A DNA stretch of 64,000 bases from Croceitalea marina (GCF_042684265.1 NZ_JBHULB010000008.1:124001-188000), one strand, 5' to 3'. Counted from the first letter of the stretch, positions 34,302 through 43,456 are shown. Program-made: numbers and translations. Notes: generated from the letters alone by a model not told the origin.

Positions 34302-35750
34302 CTAGTTTCCTTTCACTCTAAAAATCCACAACTTATCAGGATACTTACCGTTCATTTTGCTGTTTCTTGCATCACGGGCTTCTTGAATGGTATTATACTT
34401 TCCTAGATATACATAATTAAATTTATTTGTACTTCGATAAAAAGAACCTGGCCGTAATCCTTTAGCTGTCATGTTCTTCATAAAAGCTTCAAAGTACTTT
34501 TTAGTGCCGAAAACGTTGGCGATGAGATAAAAACCTGGCTCTAAACCTTCTATGTTCGTCCGACTTACTTCTTCGTACTTCTCATTTGGCAAAACAGTCA
34601 CCTTCTTCGTCTGCGCGACGATAGCAGCTATACTATCTTGTCGACGTTGTCGTTCTTGACGAAGTAAGTCTTCATTTGCTCTTGCCGCTTGTATGGAATC
34701 TTGCTCTCTTCTTTTTGCTTCTTCTACTAAAGCCATTGTCTTTGCATCTTCAAGTGCTTTCTCCGCTTCGATTTCTTTTTTTCCTGCGTCATCTTCTTCC
34801 TTATTGACCTCTTCTTCAATCTCCAATTCATCAATAGATTGAGACTTCTTAGGCTTGCCAAATTGATAAGAGGCCAAGATTTCGAAAGTAGGGTCTGCAT
34901 CGCTAAATTCACCACCTGTACCAAATTCGATAAGACCACCTAAAGAAACTTTTTCGAACAAGGTAACACCCAATCCGCCAGAAGTACCGTAAAAACTGTT
35001 GTATCCGCCCTGAAGCCAAAACTTAGCGGTTGAAAAGAGAACGTTTCCGCCATATTGCAAATCATAATTAGGAATAGATTTCACATAGGCCAGGGGTCTC
35101 ACAAAACTATTAGGCAGTGACGGAAATAGGTTTAAAGAAAAATCATTGCTTATGATACCCGTAAAAATCATACTGTCATCATTCATTTGACTGTCGGAGA
35201 AATTGTAGTCCAAAACGTTTTCTAATGCAGCCGCAATATTAAATTGATTTATATTTAAACGGATGCTTGGTGAAAATTGGGCAATAAAATTGTTGATATC
35301 CTCCAACCCTAAAACGCCTGGTGCAGCATTAATGTTTTCATCTGCCAATTCTTGGCTAAACGCATAGATGTTCGCGCCGACTATCAGATTCATATTATCT
35401 TGTAAACGAAATGATTGCGCAAAATTCAGAAGCCCTCCGGTATTGAGAAAAACCCCTGTATTGTGCTGCAAAAAACCTAATCCTACTGCGGTTTTCTCAT
35501 TAAAACTATGCGAATAGTTCACAAAAGTGGTGGTAGGATCACCATCAATAGTCTGCCATTGCCATCTGGTCCATAACGAAATAGCTCTTGGGTTGTTCCA
35601 ATCCAAAGCGTAGGTAGCACTGAGCAGACTAGAATTAAATTGTGTTAAGGCGTGTTGCCTGAAATCGGCAGGTAGTACGGCCTCTTGCCCAAAAAGCCCA
35701 CAAGAAAATAAAATCAGAAAGAAAGCAACTATATTTTTTCGCATAGCCAA
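34302..35750 (-). CDS. PorP/SprF family outer-membrane protein with C-terminal SPOR-like domain
   Basis: A 482-residue protein with a signal peptide (FSCGLFGQ end). Residues about 25-305 form a PorP/SprF-type beta-barrel, the family that attaches type IX secreted adhesins to the surface; the opening LPADFRQHALTQFN and the SLWTRWQWQ segment are typical. A charged Glu/Lys/Arg-rich helical linker (about 310-385) leads to a C-terminal domain of about 80 residues resembling SPOR (FYLIANVFGTKKYFEAFMK, YVYLGKYNTIQEARDA), which binds glycan in other proteins. The fusion would tie an outer-membrane protein to the cell wall. A start at ATG 35744 is equally possible. Confidence 0.85.
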   Translation of the reverse strand: MAMRKNIVAFFLILFSCGLFGQEAVLPADFRQHALTQFNSSLLSATYALDWNNPRAISLWTRWQWQTIDGDPTTTFVNYSHSFNEKTAVGLGFLQHNTGVFLNTGGLLNFAQSFRLQDNMNLIVGANIYAFSQELADENINAAPGVLGLEDINNFIAQFSPSIRLNINQFNIAAALENVLDYNFSDSQMNDDSMIFTGIISNDFSLNLFPSLPNSFVRPLAYVKSIPNYDLQYGGNVLFSTAKFWLQGGYNSFYGTSGGLGVTLFEKVSLGGLIEFGTGGEFSDADPTFEILASYQFGKPKKSQSIDELEIEEEVNKEEDDAGKKEIEAEKALEDAKTMALVEEAKRREQDSIQAARANEDLLRQERQRRQDSIAAIVAQTKKVTVLPNEKYEEVSRTNIEGLEPGFYLIANVFGTKKYFEAFMKNMTAKGLRPGSFYRSTNKFNYVYLGKYNTIQEARDARNSKMNGKYPDKLWIFRVKGN

Positions 35751-35797
35751 AACTAAAAATTAAATACTACTTTTAGGTCTGTAAAGTTTGATTAATT

Positions 35798-36349
35798 ATG
35801 AGAATTTCAAAAAAGCTAAAAGAAATAAAAGTATCTAAAGTCTGTCTTTTTGTTTGTATCGCCGCGGGGATTCTTGGCTGTAATCCTAAAGATACAGAAA
35901 TAAAAGTAGACCCGATTATATCAACTTTTTATTTAATACGGCATGCAGAAAAAGACAGAACAGACCCCACCAATAAAGACTCTGAATTAAATCAAGATGG
36001 TTTGGGCAGGGCCATAAAATGGGCAGAGGTTTTTGAACCGATTGATTTAGACATCATATATTCGACCAACTATGAGCGCACTTCTATGACAGCTGCTCCT
36101 ACTTCTGTTAAAAAAAATATTGATGTTACTTATTACAACCCAAGCGAAATTGATATTGAGGCTTTGAAAGCAGAAAATCTAAGCAAAAATGTTTTGATAG
36201 TCGGTCACAGTAATACCACGCCAGCGATGGTAAACAAACTACTTGGTTTTGAAAAATATGAAGCTATGGATGATACCGACAATGGCAGTCTTTTTATAGT
36301 TCGCTTTGTTGATAGCGTGGCTACGGACATTAGACTTAATATGAACTAA
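35798..36349 (+). CDS. Histidine phosphatase family protein, membrane-anchored or secreted
   Basis: A 183-residue phosphoglycerate-mutase-like histidine phosphatase. The catalytic RHA motif is in YLIRHAEKDR (near residue 47), the second basic residue in STNYERTSMTA, and the second His in VGHSNTTPA (near 129). A hydrophobic N-terminal segment (about 13-28, ending ILGC) suggests export, possibly as a lipoprotein. It resembles the SixA-like small phosphatases; substrate unknown. Its 3' end overlaps the convergent DUF6503 gene by 14 bases. Confidence 0.85.
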   Translation: MRISKKLKEIKVSKVCLFVCIAAGILGCNPKDTEIKVDPIISTFYLIRHAEKDRTDPTNKDSELNQDGLGRAIKWAEVFEPIDLDIIYSTNYERTSMTAAPTSVKKNIDVTYYNPSEIDIEALKAENLSKNVLIVGHSNTTPAMVNKLLGFEKYEAMDDTDNGSLFIVRFVDSVATDIRLNMN

Positions 36350-37079
36350 CCTTTATACCATCTAATTCAATTTTAGAAAGTAGTTCCAATCCACCTGATT
36401 GAAATAGGCTGTCTATTTCAAAGATGGAAACGGATTTTTCTCTAGGTTTTAAATTGTTATAATCCACAAAGCGTATTCCTTCAACATAGCGCTCATTATA
36501 AGCCTGCCTAAAGCGTATGCCTCCTCCATCTACATGGAACTCGTAAGCCAAAAAGTCTGGTTTAAAAGTGTTTTTGTTGAACCAATACAGATAGATGTCA
36601 TCAAAATCTTCACCACCATTGTTTTGATCGAATGTAACTTTTAGTTTATAATACAAGATATCATTTATGGCTATTTCTCCTAAAAGTTCCTTTTTTACGG
36701 CATCATCATTCAATCCAAAAGGCAGTCTGGCAAAATAATGAACAGAATTTACGGAGTTCGCATATCTATTTGCTATAGAATCCGATATGGTGATTAAACT
36801 ATCATTAAAAAAACGTTGAAAGTCATTGTGAGTTTTCACATCTGTAATGCGAAGCGAATCCGCATAAGTAATCCGTTTGAGTATTTTCTTTCCGTCCATT
36901 ACTTCAGACACATATTTTTTGTCCCTAAAAACAAAGGAAACTTTTCTCGTATTATGTAATTCTCCACCACTAACTGCAATGGCCTTGTCAATAATCTCTT
37001 GTGCTGTTAGTTTTTTATCTGTGGTTTCGGCGCAAGACGCCAATACTACTATTGATAATAAAAGAATAGTTTTTTTCAT
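36336..37079 (-). CDS. DUF6503 family lipoprotein
   Basis: A 247-residue predicted lipoprotein (lipobox VLASC). The mature part is beta-rich, with recurring phrases characteristic of the flavobacterial DUF6503 family, such as DDIYLYWFNKNTF, RQAYNERYVEGIRFVDY and KPREKSVSIFEID. Its fold resembles the LolA/LppX-like lipid-binding outer-membrane lipoprotein sorting proteins, but the function is unproven. I chose the ATG at 37079 because the longer form only adds seven residues before the signal peptide. It is divergent from smpB. Confidence 0.78.
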   Translation of the reverse strand: MKKTILLLSIVVLASCAETTDKKLTAQEIIDKAIAVSGGELHNTRKVSFVFRDKKYVSEVMDGKKILKRITYADSLRITDVKTHNDFQRFFNDSLITISDSIANRYANSVNSVHYFARLPFGLNDDAVKKELLGEIAINDILYYKLKVTFDQNNGGEDFDDIYLYWFNKNTFKPDFLAYEFHVDGGGIRFRQAYNERYVEGIRFVDYNNLKPREKSVSIFEIDSLFQSGGLELLSKIELDGIKVSSY

Positions 37080-37143
37080 GAGATGTATGTCGTAAAACAA
37101 GCTTTAATAATTACAAAAATAGGTGCAATACTTTTAGAGTTCT

Positions 37144-37151
37144 TATTTTTG
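37144..37151 (+). promoter_or_regulatory. -7 element TATTTTTG next to the smpB start
   Basis: An exact TAnnTTTG match ending 7 bases before the smpB ATG; transcription from it would give almost no leader. No good -33 partner was found. Confidence 0.4.
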
Positions 37152-37157
37152 CAAGGC

Positions 37158-37619
37158 ATGCAAAAAAAAATAAATATTAAAAACAAACGCGCCAAGTTCG
37201 ATTATGAAATCTTGGATAAATATACGGCGGGAATTGTTTTAGGCGGAACCGAGATTAAATCGATACGGCTGGGCAAAGCTTCATTATCACAAAGTTTTTG
37301 TGAGTTTAACGATGCGGGCGAGCTTTTTGTAGTAAATATGCAGATAGATGAGTACAGCTATGGCGGACACTATAATCATAAACCAAAAGCCACACGAAAA
37401 CTTCTATTAAATAAAAAAGAACTTAAAAAATTACGGAGGGAGGTCACTACTTCTGGCAATACTATTGTTCCAATCAATCTTTTTTTAAACGACAGGGGGC
37501 TGGCAAAAATGAATATAGGTCTTGCTAAAGGAAAAAAAGAATATGATAAGCGTGAAACCATTAAAGACCGAGAGAGTAAGCGTAATCTATCCCGATTAAA
37601 AAAGAGCTTTAATACTTAA
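37158..37619 (+). CDS. smpB: SsrA-binding protein
   Basis: The 153-residue partner of tmRNA in trans-translation, which frees stalled ribosomes. Motifs: NKRAKFDYEILDKYTAGIVL at the N-terminus, GTEIKSIR near 36, and the basic C-terminal tail KGKKEYDKRETIKDRE that enters the mRNA channel. The start at 37158 gives the usual length; the longer reading (from 37083) adds an atypical hydrophobic 25 residues. The tmRNA gene is not in this window. The stop overlaps the end of convergent pcm by 4 bases. Confidence 0.96.
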   Translation: MQKKINIKNKRAKFDYEILDKYTAGIVLGGTEIKSIRLGKASLSQSFCEFNDAGELFVVNMQIDEYSYGGHYNHKPKATRKLLLNKKELKKLRREVTTSGNTIVPINLFLNDRGLAKMNIGLAKGKKEYDKRETIKDRESKRNLSRLKKSFNT

Positions 37620-38257
37620 TTTTTATTTTCCAAAAGAGGAACAAATCTAAAATTTCCAAATTCCTTTTTTTCAAATTCCTTTTCAGATTTACGAACAAAC
37701 AAGGTCATTACTTGTTCATCTACTCCAACAGGAATGACCAATCTACCGCCTATTTTTAATTGAGACAACAAGGGTTTAGGCACCAAGGGCGCGCCAGCAG
37801 TAACGATAATACCATCAAAAGGTGCCTCTTCGGGCAGGCCTTTATAACCATCACCGAAAATAATTTTCTTCGGGCGATAGCCCATTTTATTAAAGAAGAG
37901 TTTTGTTTTTTTGAAGAGCTCTTGTTGGCGTTCAATAGTATAGACTTTTGCTTTTAAATTTAATAAAATCGCGGTTTGATAGCCACTACCTGTTCCTATT
38001 TCTAATACTTTATGGTTTGGTCTTAATTTTAAAAGTTCCGTCTGAAAGGCCACGGTATAAGGTTGAGAAATAGTCTGCTCCGCACCAATAGGAAAAGCCT
38101 TATCTTGATAGGCATGTGCTTCAAAACTACTGTCTAAGAATAAATGCCTTGGTATTTGTTTAATGGCCTCCAAAACCTTTATATCGGTAACACCTTGGGA
38201 TGCAACAATTTCGGCAAGCTTGTTGCGCATCCCCCTATGTTTAAAAGTATCTTGCAT
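37616..38257 (-). CDS. pcm: Protein-L-isoaspartate O-methyltransferase
   Basis: A 213-residue methyltransferase that starts repair of isoaspartyl damage in aged proteins using S-adenosylmethionine. Motif I is VLEIGTGSGYQTAIL near residue 81, and the family-specific QTISQPYTVAFQTELL lies just before it. Post-I and motif II regions (VYTIERQQELF, FDGIIVTAGAP) are intact. The neighbours smpB and an oxidoreductase do not suggest a wider pathway; a general quality-control role fits. Confidence 0.95.
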   Translation of the reverse strand: MQDTFKHRGMRNKLAEIVASQGVTDIKVLEAIKQIPRHLFLDSSFEAHAYQDKAFPIGAEQTISQPYTVAFQTELLKLRPNHKVLEIGTGSGYQTAILLNLKAKVYTIERQQELFKKTKLFFNKMGYRPKKIIFGDGYKGLPEEAPFDGIIVTAGAPLVPKPLLSQLKIGGRLVIPVGVDEQVMTLFVRKSEKEFEKKEFGNFRFVPLLENKN

Positions 38258-38335
38258 GATTTAGTTTGGTTCACGAATTTAAAAAGTTCTGGGCTAACTT
38301 CCGCAAAACGCTATCGCAAATTGATGCTATATCCG

Positions 38336-38343
38336 TATTTTTG
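38336..38343 (+). promoter_or_regulatory. -7 element TATTTTTG upstream of the oxidoreductase
   Basis: An exact TAnnTTTG match ending 16 bases before ATG 38359, supporting that start over the upstream ORF extension. Confidence 0.45.
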
Positions 38344-38358
38344 AAGAAACTCAATTGT

Positions 38359-39324
38359 ATGTTGAAAGTTGGTGTTCTTGGTGCCGGCCATTTAGGGAAA
38401 ATCCATTTGAGATTGCTCCATCAATCTCAAAAATATGAACTAATCGGTTTTTATGATGCAGATGAAATTAACGGGAAAAAAGTTAGTGATGAATTCGGAT
38501 ATTCTTATTTCGATAATATCAATAAATTAATAGATAACGTCGATGTTGTAGATATTGTAACGCCCACCCTATCGCACTATGAATGTGCTAAGAAGGCCGT
38601 TGAAAAAGGAAAACATATCTTTATAGAAAAACCCATCACAAATACTTTGGAAGAGGCTGAATCTTTGTTGGATTTGGCTCAGACACATAACATAAAAGGC
38701 CAAGTTGGGCATGTAGAACGTTTTAATCCCGCATTTATAGCAGTAAAAGACAAGATTCAGAATCCAATGTTTATTGAAACACACAGGCTTGCCGAATTTA
38801 ATCCAAGGGGCACCGATGTTCCCGTGGTATTAGATTTGATGATTCATGATATCGATGCTATTTTAAGTGTTGTTGGCTCAAATGTAAAGCGCATCAACGC
38901 AAGTGGAGTTTCCGTTATTAGCAACTCTCCAGACATTGCCAATGCACGGATTGAATTTGAAAACGGTTGTGTCGCTAACCTAACTGCGAGTAGAATTTCA
39001 CTCAAAAACATGAGAAAATCACGTTTCTTTCAAAAAGATGCCTATATCTCAGTTGATTTTTTGGAGAAAAAAGTTGAAGTAGTTAAAATGAAAGATGCAC
39101 CAGAAAGTCCAGGTGACTTTGATATGATATTACAGAATGCCGAAGGCGTAAAAAAACAGATCTATTTTGAAAATCCTGAAATAGATACCAACAATGCTAT
39201 TCTAGATGAGTTGGAGACTTTTGCGGACGCCATAAATACCAATACAGAGCCTATAGTTTCCCTTACTCAAGGCACAAATGCCCTGCGGGTTGCTTTAGAG
39301 GTGATAGAGGCTTTTAAAAATTAA
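38359..39324 (+). CDS. Gfo/Idh/MocA family oxidoreductase
   Basis: A 321-residue NAD(P)-dependent oxidoreductase. The N-terminal Rossmann domain carries VGVLGAGHLGKIHLR and later the family motif IFIEKPIT (near residue 89, with the conserved Glu-Lys-Pro). The C-terminal alpha/beta domain includes DLMIHDIDAIL. The family oxidises or reduces sugar-like substrates, but this bacteroidete subgroup (a short 320-residue form often near 3-hydroxybutyryl-CoA dehydrogenase) has no assigned substrate. The ATG at 38359 yields the expected N-terminus and lies just after a -7 element. hbd follows 38 bases later. Confidence 0.88.
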   Translation: MLKVGVLGAGHLGKIHLRLLHQSQKYELIGFYDADEINGKKVSDEFGYSYFDNINKLIDNVDVVDIVTPTLSHYECAKKAVEKGKHIFIEKPITNTLEEAESLLDLAQTHNIKGQVGHVERFNPAFIAVKDKIQNPMFIETHRLAEFNPRGTDVPVVLDLMIHDIDAILSVVGSNVKRINASGVSVISNSPDIANARIEFENGCVANLTASRISLKNMRKSRFFQKDAYISVDFLEKKVEVVKMKDAPESPGDFDMILQNAEGVKKQIYFENPEIDTNNAILDELETFADAINTNTEPIVSLTQGTNALRVALEVIEAFKN

Positions 39325-39362
39325 AACTCCCGCACTAGCGGAAATAAATACAAACTATTTTT

Positions 39363-40250
39363 ATGAATACAATAGCTGTTATAGGTGCCGGAACAATGGG
39401 AAACGGAATCGCCCATGTTTTTGCCCAAAATGGACTACAAGTACATCTAGTAGATATCTCTCAAGATTCATTGGACAAAGGAATCGCGACTATCACCAAA
39501 AATTTGGATAGAATGGTGGCAAAAGAACGGATCTCAAACGATGACAAGGAAAATACACTTTCAAACATTACCACTTTTACCGATTTTAGAAGTGGAGTCG
39601 ACGAAACTGACCTAGTTGTTGAAGCGGCCACTGAAAACCTGAGTATCAAGCTTGATATTTTTAAACAACTTGATACAATATGCGACCCTAAAACAATTTT
39701 AGCGACCAATACCTCTTCGATTTCTATTACACAAATAGGAGCGGCTACCGAACGCCCCGATAAAGTAATCGGCATGCATTTCATGAATCCCGTGCCTATC
39801 ATGAAACTGGTGGAAATCATAAGAGGCTATAATACTTCCGATGAAGTCACAAATACCATTATGGAACTTTCTAAACAACTGGGCAAAACACCTACAGAGG
39901 TAAACGATTATCCAGGGTTCGTGGCCAATCGAATTTTAATGCCCATGCTCAACGAAGCTATTGAAACCTTATACAATGGCGTAGCAGGTGTTAATGAAAT
40001 TGATACCGTAATGAAATTGGGTATGGCCCACCCTATGGGGCCCTTACAATTAGCAGATTTCATAGGTTTAGATGTTTGCCTATCAATATTGAATGTAATG
40101 TATGAAGGATTTAAAAACCCAAAATATGTGCCTTGTCCCCTTCTTGTAAATATGGTCATGGCTGGTAAATTGGGCGTAAAGTCAGGGGAAGGTTTTTATG
40201 ATTATGCGGAATCAAGGAAAGCAGAAAAAGTATCATCTCAATTTAGCTAG
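39363..40250 (+). CDS. hbd: 3-hydroxybutyryl-CoA dehydrogenase
   Basis: A 295-residue 3-hydroxyacyl-CoA dehydrogenase. The NAD motif GAGTMGNGIAHVFA starts at residue 8, the catalytic His lies in GMHFMNPVP near 138, and NDYPGFVANRILMP is the hinge to the helical C-terminal domain. It acts in beta-oxidation or butyryl-CoA/polyhydroxybutyrate metabolism. The stand-alone length excludes the FadB multifunctional type. It lies 5 bases before the DUF1015 gene and may begin the large co-directional run that follows. Confidence 0.93.
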   Translation: MNTIAVIGAGTMGNGIAHVFAQNGLQVHLVDISQDSLDKGIATITKNLDRMVAKERISNDDKENTLSNITTFTDFRSGVDETDLVVEAATENLSIKLDIFKQLDTICDPKTILATNTSSISITQIGAATERPDKVIGMHFMNPVPIMKLVEIIRGYNTSDEVTNTIMELSKQLGKTPTEVNDYPGFVANRILMPMLNEAIETLYNGVAGVNEIDTVMKLGMAHPMGPLQLADFIGLDVCLSILNVMYEGFKNPKYVPCPLLVNMVMAGKLGVKSGEGFYDYAESRKAEKVSSQFS

Positions 40251-40255
40251 TGTAA

Positions 40256-41491
40256 ATGGCTACGATAAAACCATTTAAAGCTATAAGGCCAGCTACGGAT
40301 AAAGTGGCATTTGTAGCTTCTCGTTCGTATGAAGAATACCAAGAAGAAGAACTTCAGTCTATCTTAAAGTTCAATCCCTTCTCCTTTTTACACATTATTA
40401 ATCCAGGATTTAAGTTCGATAAATCCATTACGGGTAAAGAGCGTTTCAAACTTGTGCATAATAGATATTTGGAGTTTCTTGAGGATGCCATTTTTGAAAA
40501 AGACGAAGCCCCGAGTCTTTACCTCTATAAAATAACCAACGAAAATTTTAGTAGTCTAGGGCTGTTTTGTGCAACCAGTGTTCAAGATTATAGGGATAAC
40601 ATTATCAAAAAACACGAAGATACCATTGAAAAAAGGGAAATTCTTTTTGCAGACTATCTTAAAACGGTTGGTTTCAATGCCGAACCTGTTTTAATGACCT
40701 ATAAAGACGATAAAGTTATCGCCAGTATTTTAGAAAGAGAAGTGCAAAAAGTTCCGATTTATAATTTTACCACAACGGATAAAGTTCAGCATCAACTCTG
40801 GAAAATCTCTAAAAAAGAGACCATCTCGGCTCTAGAAGATGCGTTTTATAAAATGGATGCGCTTTATATTGCTGACGGGCATCATCGAAGTGCTTCTTCA
40901 TGTCTTTTGGCAGAGGCTTGTAGCAAAGCAAATAAAGATCATTCGGGTAAGGAATCCTATAATTTTTTTATGAGCTATTTGATTCCGGAGTCAGAGGTTA
41001 AAATCTATGAGTTCAACCGTATGGTCAAAGATTTAAATGGACTTTCAAAGGAAGAATTTCTAATTCAATTAGATACTTATTACCGCATTGAAAAAAGAGA
41101 TGACGGTATATACAAACCAAGCAAAAAACACCACTTTAGCATGTATTTAGACGGTGAGTTTTATTCCCTTTACCTGCGCAAAAAAGTATATCAATTTTCA
41201 GATGCTTTAAGTGAATTGGATACCCAAATTCTTTATAAAACTATCTTAGAACCTGTATTGGGAATTTCTGACTTAAGAAATGACAAACGAATCGCCTATG
41301 GTTATGGAAAATATAACCTCATTAAAATGAAAAATAATATTGACAATGGTGATTTTGCAGTTGGGTTCGGTTTGGTGCCCATTACGGTAAATGAAATAAA
41401 AGCTATTGCTGATGCTGGTTTGGTTATGCCCCCAAAAAGCACCTATATAGAGCCCAAGTTAAGAAGTGGTTTAGCAATTTACGAAATATAA
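40256..41491 (+). CDS. DUF1015 domain-containing protein
   Basis: A 411-residue cytoplasmic protein of the DUF1015 family, recognised by the N-terminal IKPFKAIRPATDKVAFVASR and the signature ALYIADGHHRSASSCLL (near residue 200), a ParB-nuclease-like His-rich motif. In other bacteria DUF1015 genes sit beside serine biosynthesis genes, and a role in amino acid or PLP-linked metabolism has been suggested. Here it is followed 8 bases later by yggS, a PLP-homeostasis gene, which fits that loosely. Confidence 0.88.
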   Translation: MATIKPFKAIRPATDKVAFVASRSYEEYQEEELQSILKFNPFSFLHIINPGFKFDKSITGKERFKLVHNRYLEFLEDAIFEKDEAPSLYLYKITNENFSSLGLFCATSVQDYRDNIIKKHEDTIEKREILFADYLKTVGFNAEPVLMTYKDDKVIASILEREVQKVPIYNFTTTDKVQHQLWKISKKETISALEDAFYKMDALYIADGHHRSASSCLLAEACSKANKDHSGKESYNFFMSYLIPESEVKIYEFNRMVKDLNGLSKEEFLIQLDTYYRIEKRDDGIYKPSKKHHFSMYLDGEFYSLYLRKKVYQFSDALSELDTQILYKTILEPVLGISDLRNDKRIAYGYGKYNLIKMKNNIDNGDFAVGFGLVPITVNEIKAIADAGLVMPPKSTYIEPKLRSGLAIYEI

Positions 41492-41499
41492 AATCTTAC

Positions 41500-42159
41500 A
41501 TGTCAATTACAAAAAGCTTAAATGAAATAAGAACCTCTATTCCAGACCAGGTAACCCTTGTTGCTGTCTCGAAAACAAAGCCTAATGAAGATTTGTTAGA
41601 AGCATATAATGCAGGTCAACGTGTTTTTGGCGAAAACAAAGTGCTAGAGATGACCCAAAAATGGGAGACACTACCAAAAGATATAGCTTGGCATATGATT
41701 GGGCATCTTCAACGCAATAAGGTGAAGTATATGGCAGAATTTGTTTCCTTGGTGCATGGTGTTGATAGTTTTAGACTACTTAAAGAGATTAACAAACAAG
41801 GTGCTAAATGCAATCGTACCATTGATTGTCTTCTACAGATGCATATAGCGGAAGAGAATACCAAATTTGGTTTAGGCGAAAAGGAGCTTTATGAAATAGT
41901 TGATTCCGAGGAATTTAAATCCATGGAAAATATTAAGATTGAAGGATTAATGGGAATGGCGACTTTTACGGATGACACTGATCAAATCAGAAAAGAGTTC
42001 AAGTCTTTAAAAAAGACATTTGATAACTTAAAACAGCAACTTACCCATATAGATACCTTGTCCATGGGCATGAGCGGCGACTATAAAATTGCCATTGAAG
42101 AAGGAAGCACTATGGTGCGTGTAGGAAGTAGTATCTTTGGAGCCAGAAATTATTCTTAA
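41500..42159 (+). CDS. yggS: YggS family PLP homeostasis protein
   Basis: A 219-residue PLP-binding protein of the YggS/PROSC (PLPBP) family, with an alanine-racemase-like barrel. The PLP lysine is in LVAVSKTKP (near residue 26), and WHMIGHLQRNKVKY and LSMGMSGDYKIAIEEGSTMVR are family signatures. It binds and delivers free PLP and has no racemase activity. The exonuclease gene's ATG at 42176 follows 16 bases after the stop. Confidence 0.95.
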   Translation: MSITKSLNEIRTSIPDQVTLVAVSKTKPNEDLLEAYNAGQRVFGENKVLEMTQKWETLPKDIAWHMIGHLQRNKVKYMAEFVSLVHGVDSFRLLKEINKQGAKCNRTIDCLLQMHIAEENTKFGLGEKELYEIVDSEEFKSMENIKIEGLMGMATFTDDTDQIRKEFKSLKKTFDNLKQQLTHIDTLSMGMSGDYKIAIEEGSTMVRVGSSIFGARNYS

Positions 42160-42175
42160 CACAATTGCAAAGTTC

Positions 42176-43453
42176 ATGTATGCCATTCTGGATATAGAAA
42201 GCACTGGCGGAAAATATAATGAGGAGGGCATAATGGAGATTGCAATCCATCGTTTTGACGGTCATAAGGTTGTCGATAAATTTATTAGCCTTATTAATCC
42301 CGAGCGAGACATTCAACCCTTTGTGGTTAATCTTACCGGAATAAACAATAAAATGTTGATTACGGCCCCAAAATTTCATGAGGTCGCCAAACGTATTGTT
42401 GAAATAACCGAAGATGCGGTTCTTGTTGCCCATAACGCGCAATTTGACTACCGCATCTTGCGCACCGAATTCCGCAGGCTAGGCTATGATTTTCAGCGAA
42501 AAACATTGTGTACGGTAGATCTATCAAAAAAATTGATTCCCGAAGCGGAATCACATAGTCTTGGAAAACTAGTACGCTCTTTAGGCATTGCAGTTAGTGA
42601 TAGACATAGGGCAAACGGCGATGCTTTGGCAACGCTTAAGCTTTTTAAATTACTCCTGAACAAAGATTCGAATAAAACCATTATCACAGAGGTAATACGA
42701 GAAGAGACTTTAGGAGAACTTTCTGCCAAACAGTTAGACATTGTAGATATGCTTCCTTCAGAAACGGGGGTGTACTATATGCACGACAAGAATGGAGAAA
42801 TACTTTTTATTGGGAAGTCAAAAAATATAAAAAAGAGAGTAAATCAACATTTCACCAATGTTGGTTCACTTGCCAGAAAACTTCAAAAGGAAACCAAGAA
42901 AGTCACCTTTGAAAAGACTGGCAGTGAACTTGTTACCCTGCTCAAAGAGCATCATGAGATCAAAAAAAATAGTCCGACCTATAACGACAAAAGAAGACGT
43001 AAGGGATTCTCACACGGCATTTATGCATTCGAGAGTGCCTCTGGCCTTCTATCATTAAAACCTGAAAGGGCCAATGGCCAGGCCAAGCGTTTAGGGAGTT
43101 TCAATAGCATGCGAGCTACACAAAATTTTTTGGTTAAAGTCATTGATGAATTCGAGCTGACCGAAATACGAGATAATATTAAAGTCTTAGAGGCCTTTGA
43201 AAAATACAGTATCGACAATAGAGATGTTATCGTTCTAGACAAAGGGCGAGAACTTGGCGAACAAAGTGCGATCTTAATTAAGAACGGTTGTTTGAGCGGT
43301 ATTGCATTTGTAGATTTAAATCATCAACTAAATAATATTCATATCTTAGAATCCATAATTACTCCAATGCAAGGTGATGAATATTCAACTTTCATCATAG
43401 AGTCTTATTTGCGCAAGCGGAACCGAATAAAAATTATAGAACTAAACCAATAA
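42176..43453 (+). CDS. DnaQ-like exonuclease fused to a GIY-YIG nuclease domain
   Basis: A 425-residue fusion. Residues 1-165 are a DEDDh 3'-5' exonuclease like the DNA polymerase III epsilon chain: Asp6 and Glu8 in ILDIES, Asp91 in HNAQFDYR, and His144 and Asp149 in HRANGD. Residues about 195-280 are a GIY-YIG domain as in UvrC/Cho (GVYYMHDKNGEILFIG, then NIKKRVNQHF). The C-terminal 145 residues are unlike the RNase H-like half of UvrC, but residues 275-300 (NDKRRRKG) are basic. Comparable fusions occur in several phyla and are thought to act in DNA repair. The start at 42176 removes 13 non-family residues. Confidence 0.87.
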   Translation: MYAILDIESTGGKYNEEGIMEIAIHRFDGHKVVDKFISLINPERDIQPFVVNLTGINNKMLITAPKFHEVAKRIVEITEDAVLVAHNAQFDYRILRTEFRRLGYDFQRKTLCTVDLSKKLIPEAESHSLGKLVRSLGIAVSDRHRANGDALATLKLFKLLLNKDSNKTIITEVIREETLGELSAKQLDIVDMLPSETGVYYMHDKNGEILFIGKSKNIKKRVNQHFTNVGSLARKLQKETKKVTFEKTGSELVTLLKEHHEIKKNSPTYNDKRRRKGFSHGIYAFESASGLLSLKPERANGQAKRLGSFNSMRATQNFLVKVIDEFELTEIRDNIKVLEAFEKYSIDNRDVIVLDKGRELGEQSAILIKNGCLSGIAFVDLNHQLNNIHILESIITPMQGDEYSTFIIESYLRKRNRIKIIELNQ

Positions 43454-43456
43454 TCA

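Noticed and set aside
37083..37157. Longer smpB start adding 25 residues
   Set aside because: SmpB proteins are about 150 residues and begin near the motif used here; the extra segment is hydrophobic and atypical.
39461..39820. 119-codon frame antisense to hbd
   Set aside because: Shadow frame; Ser/Ile-rich composition typical of antisense translation.
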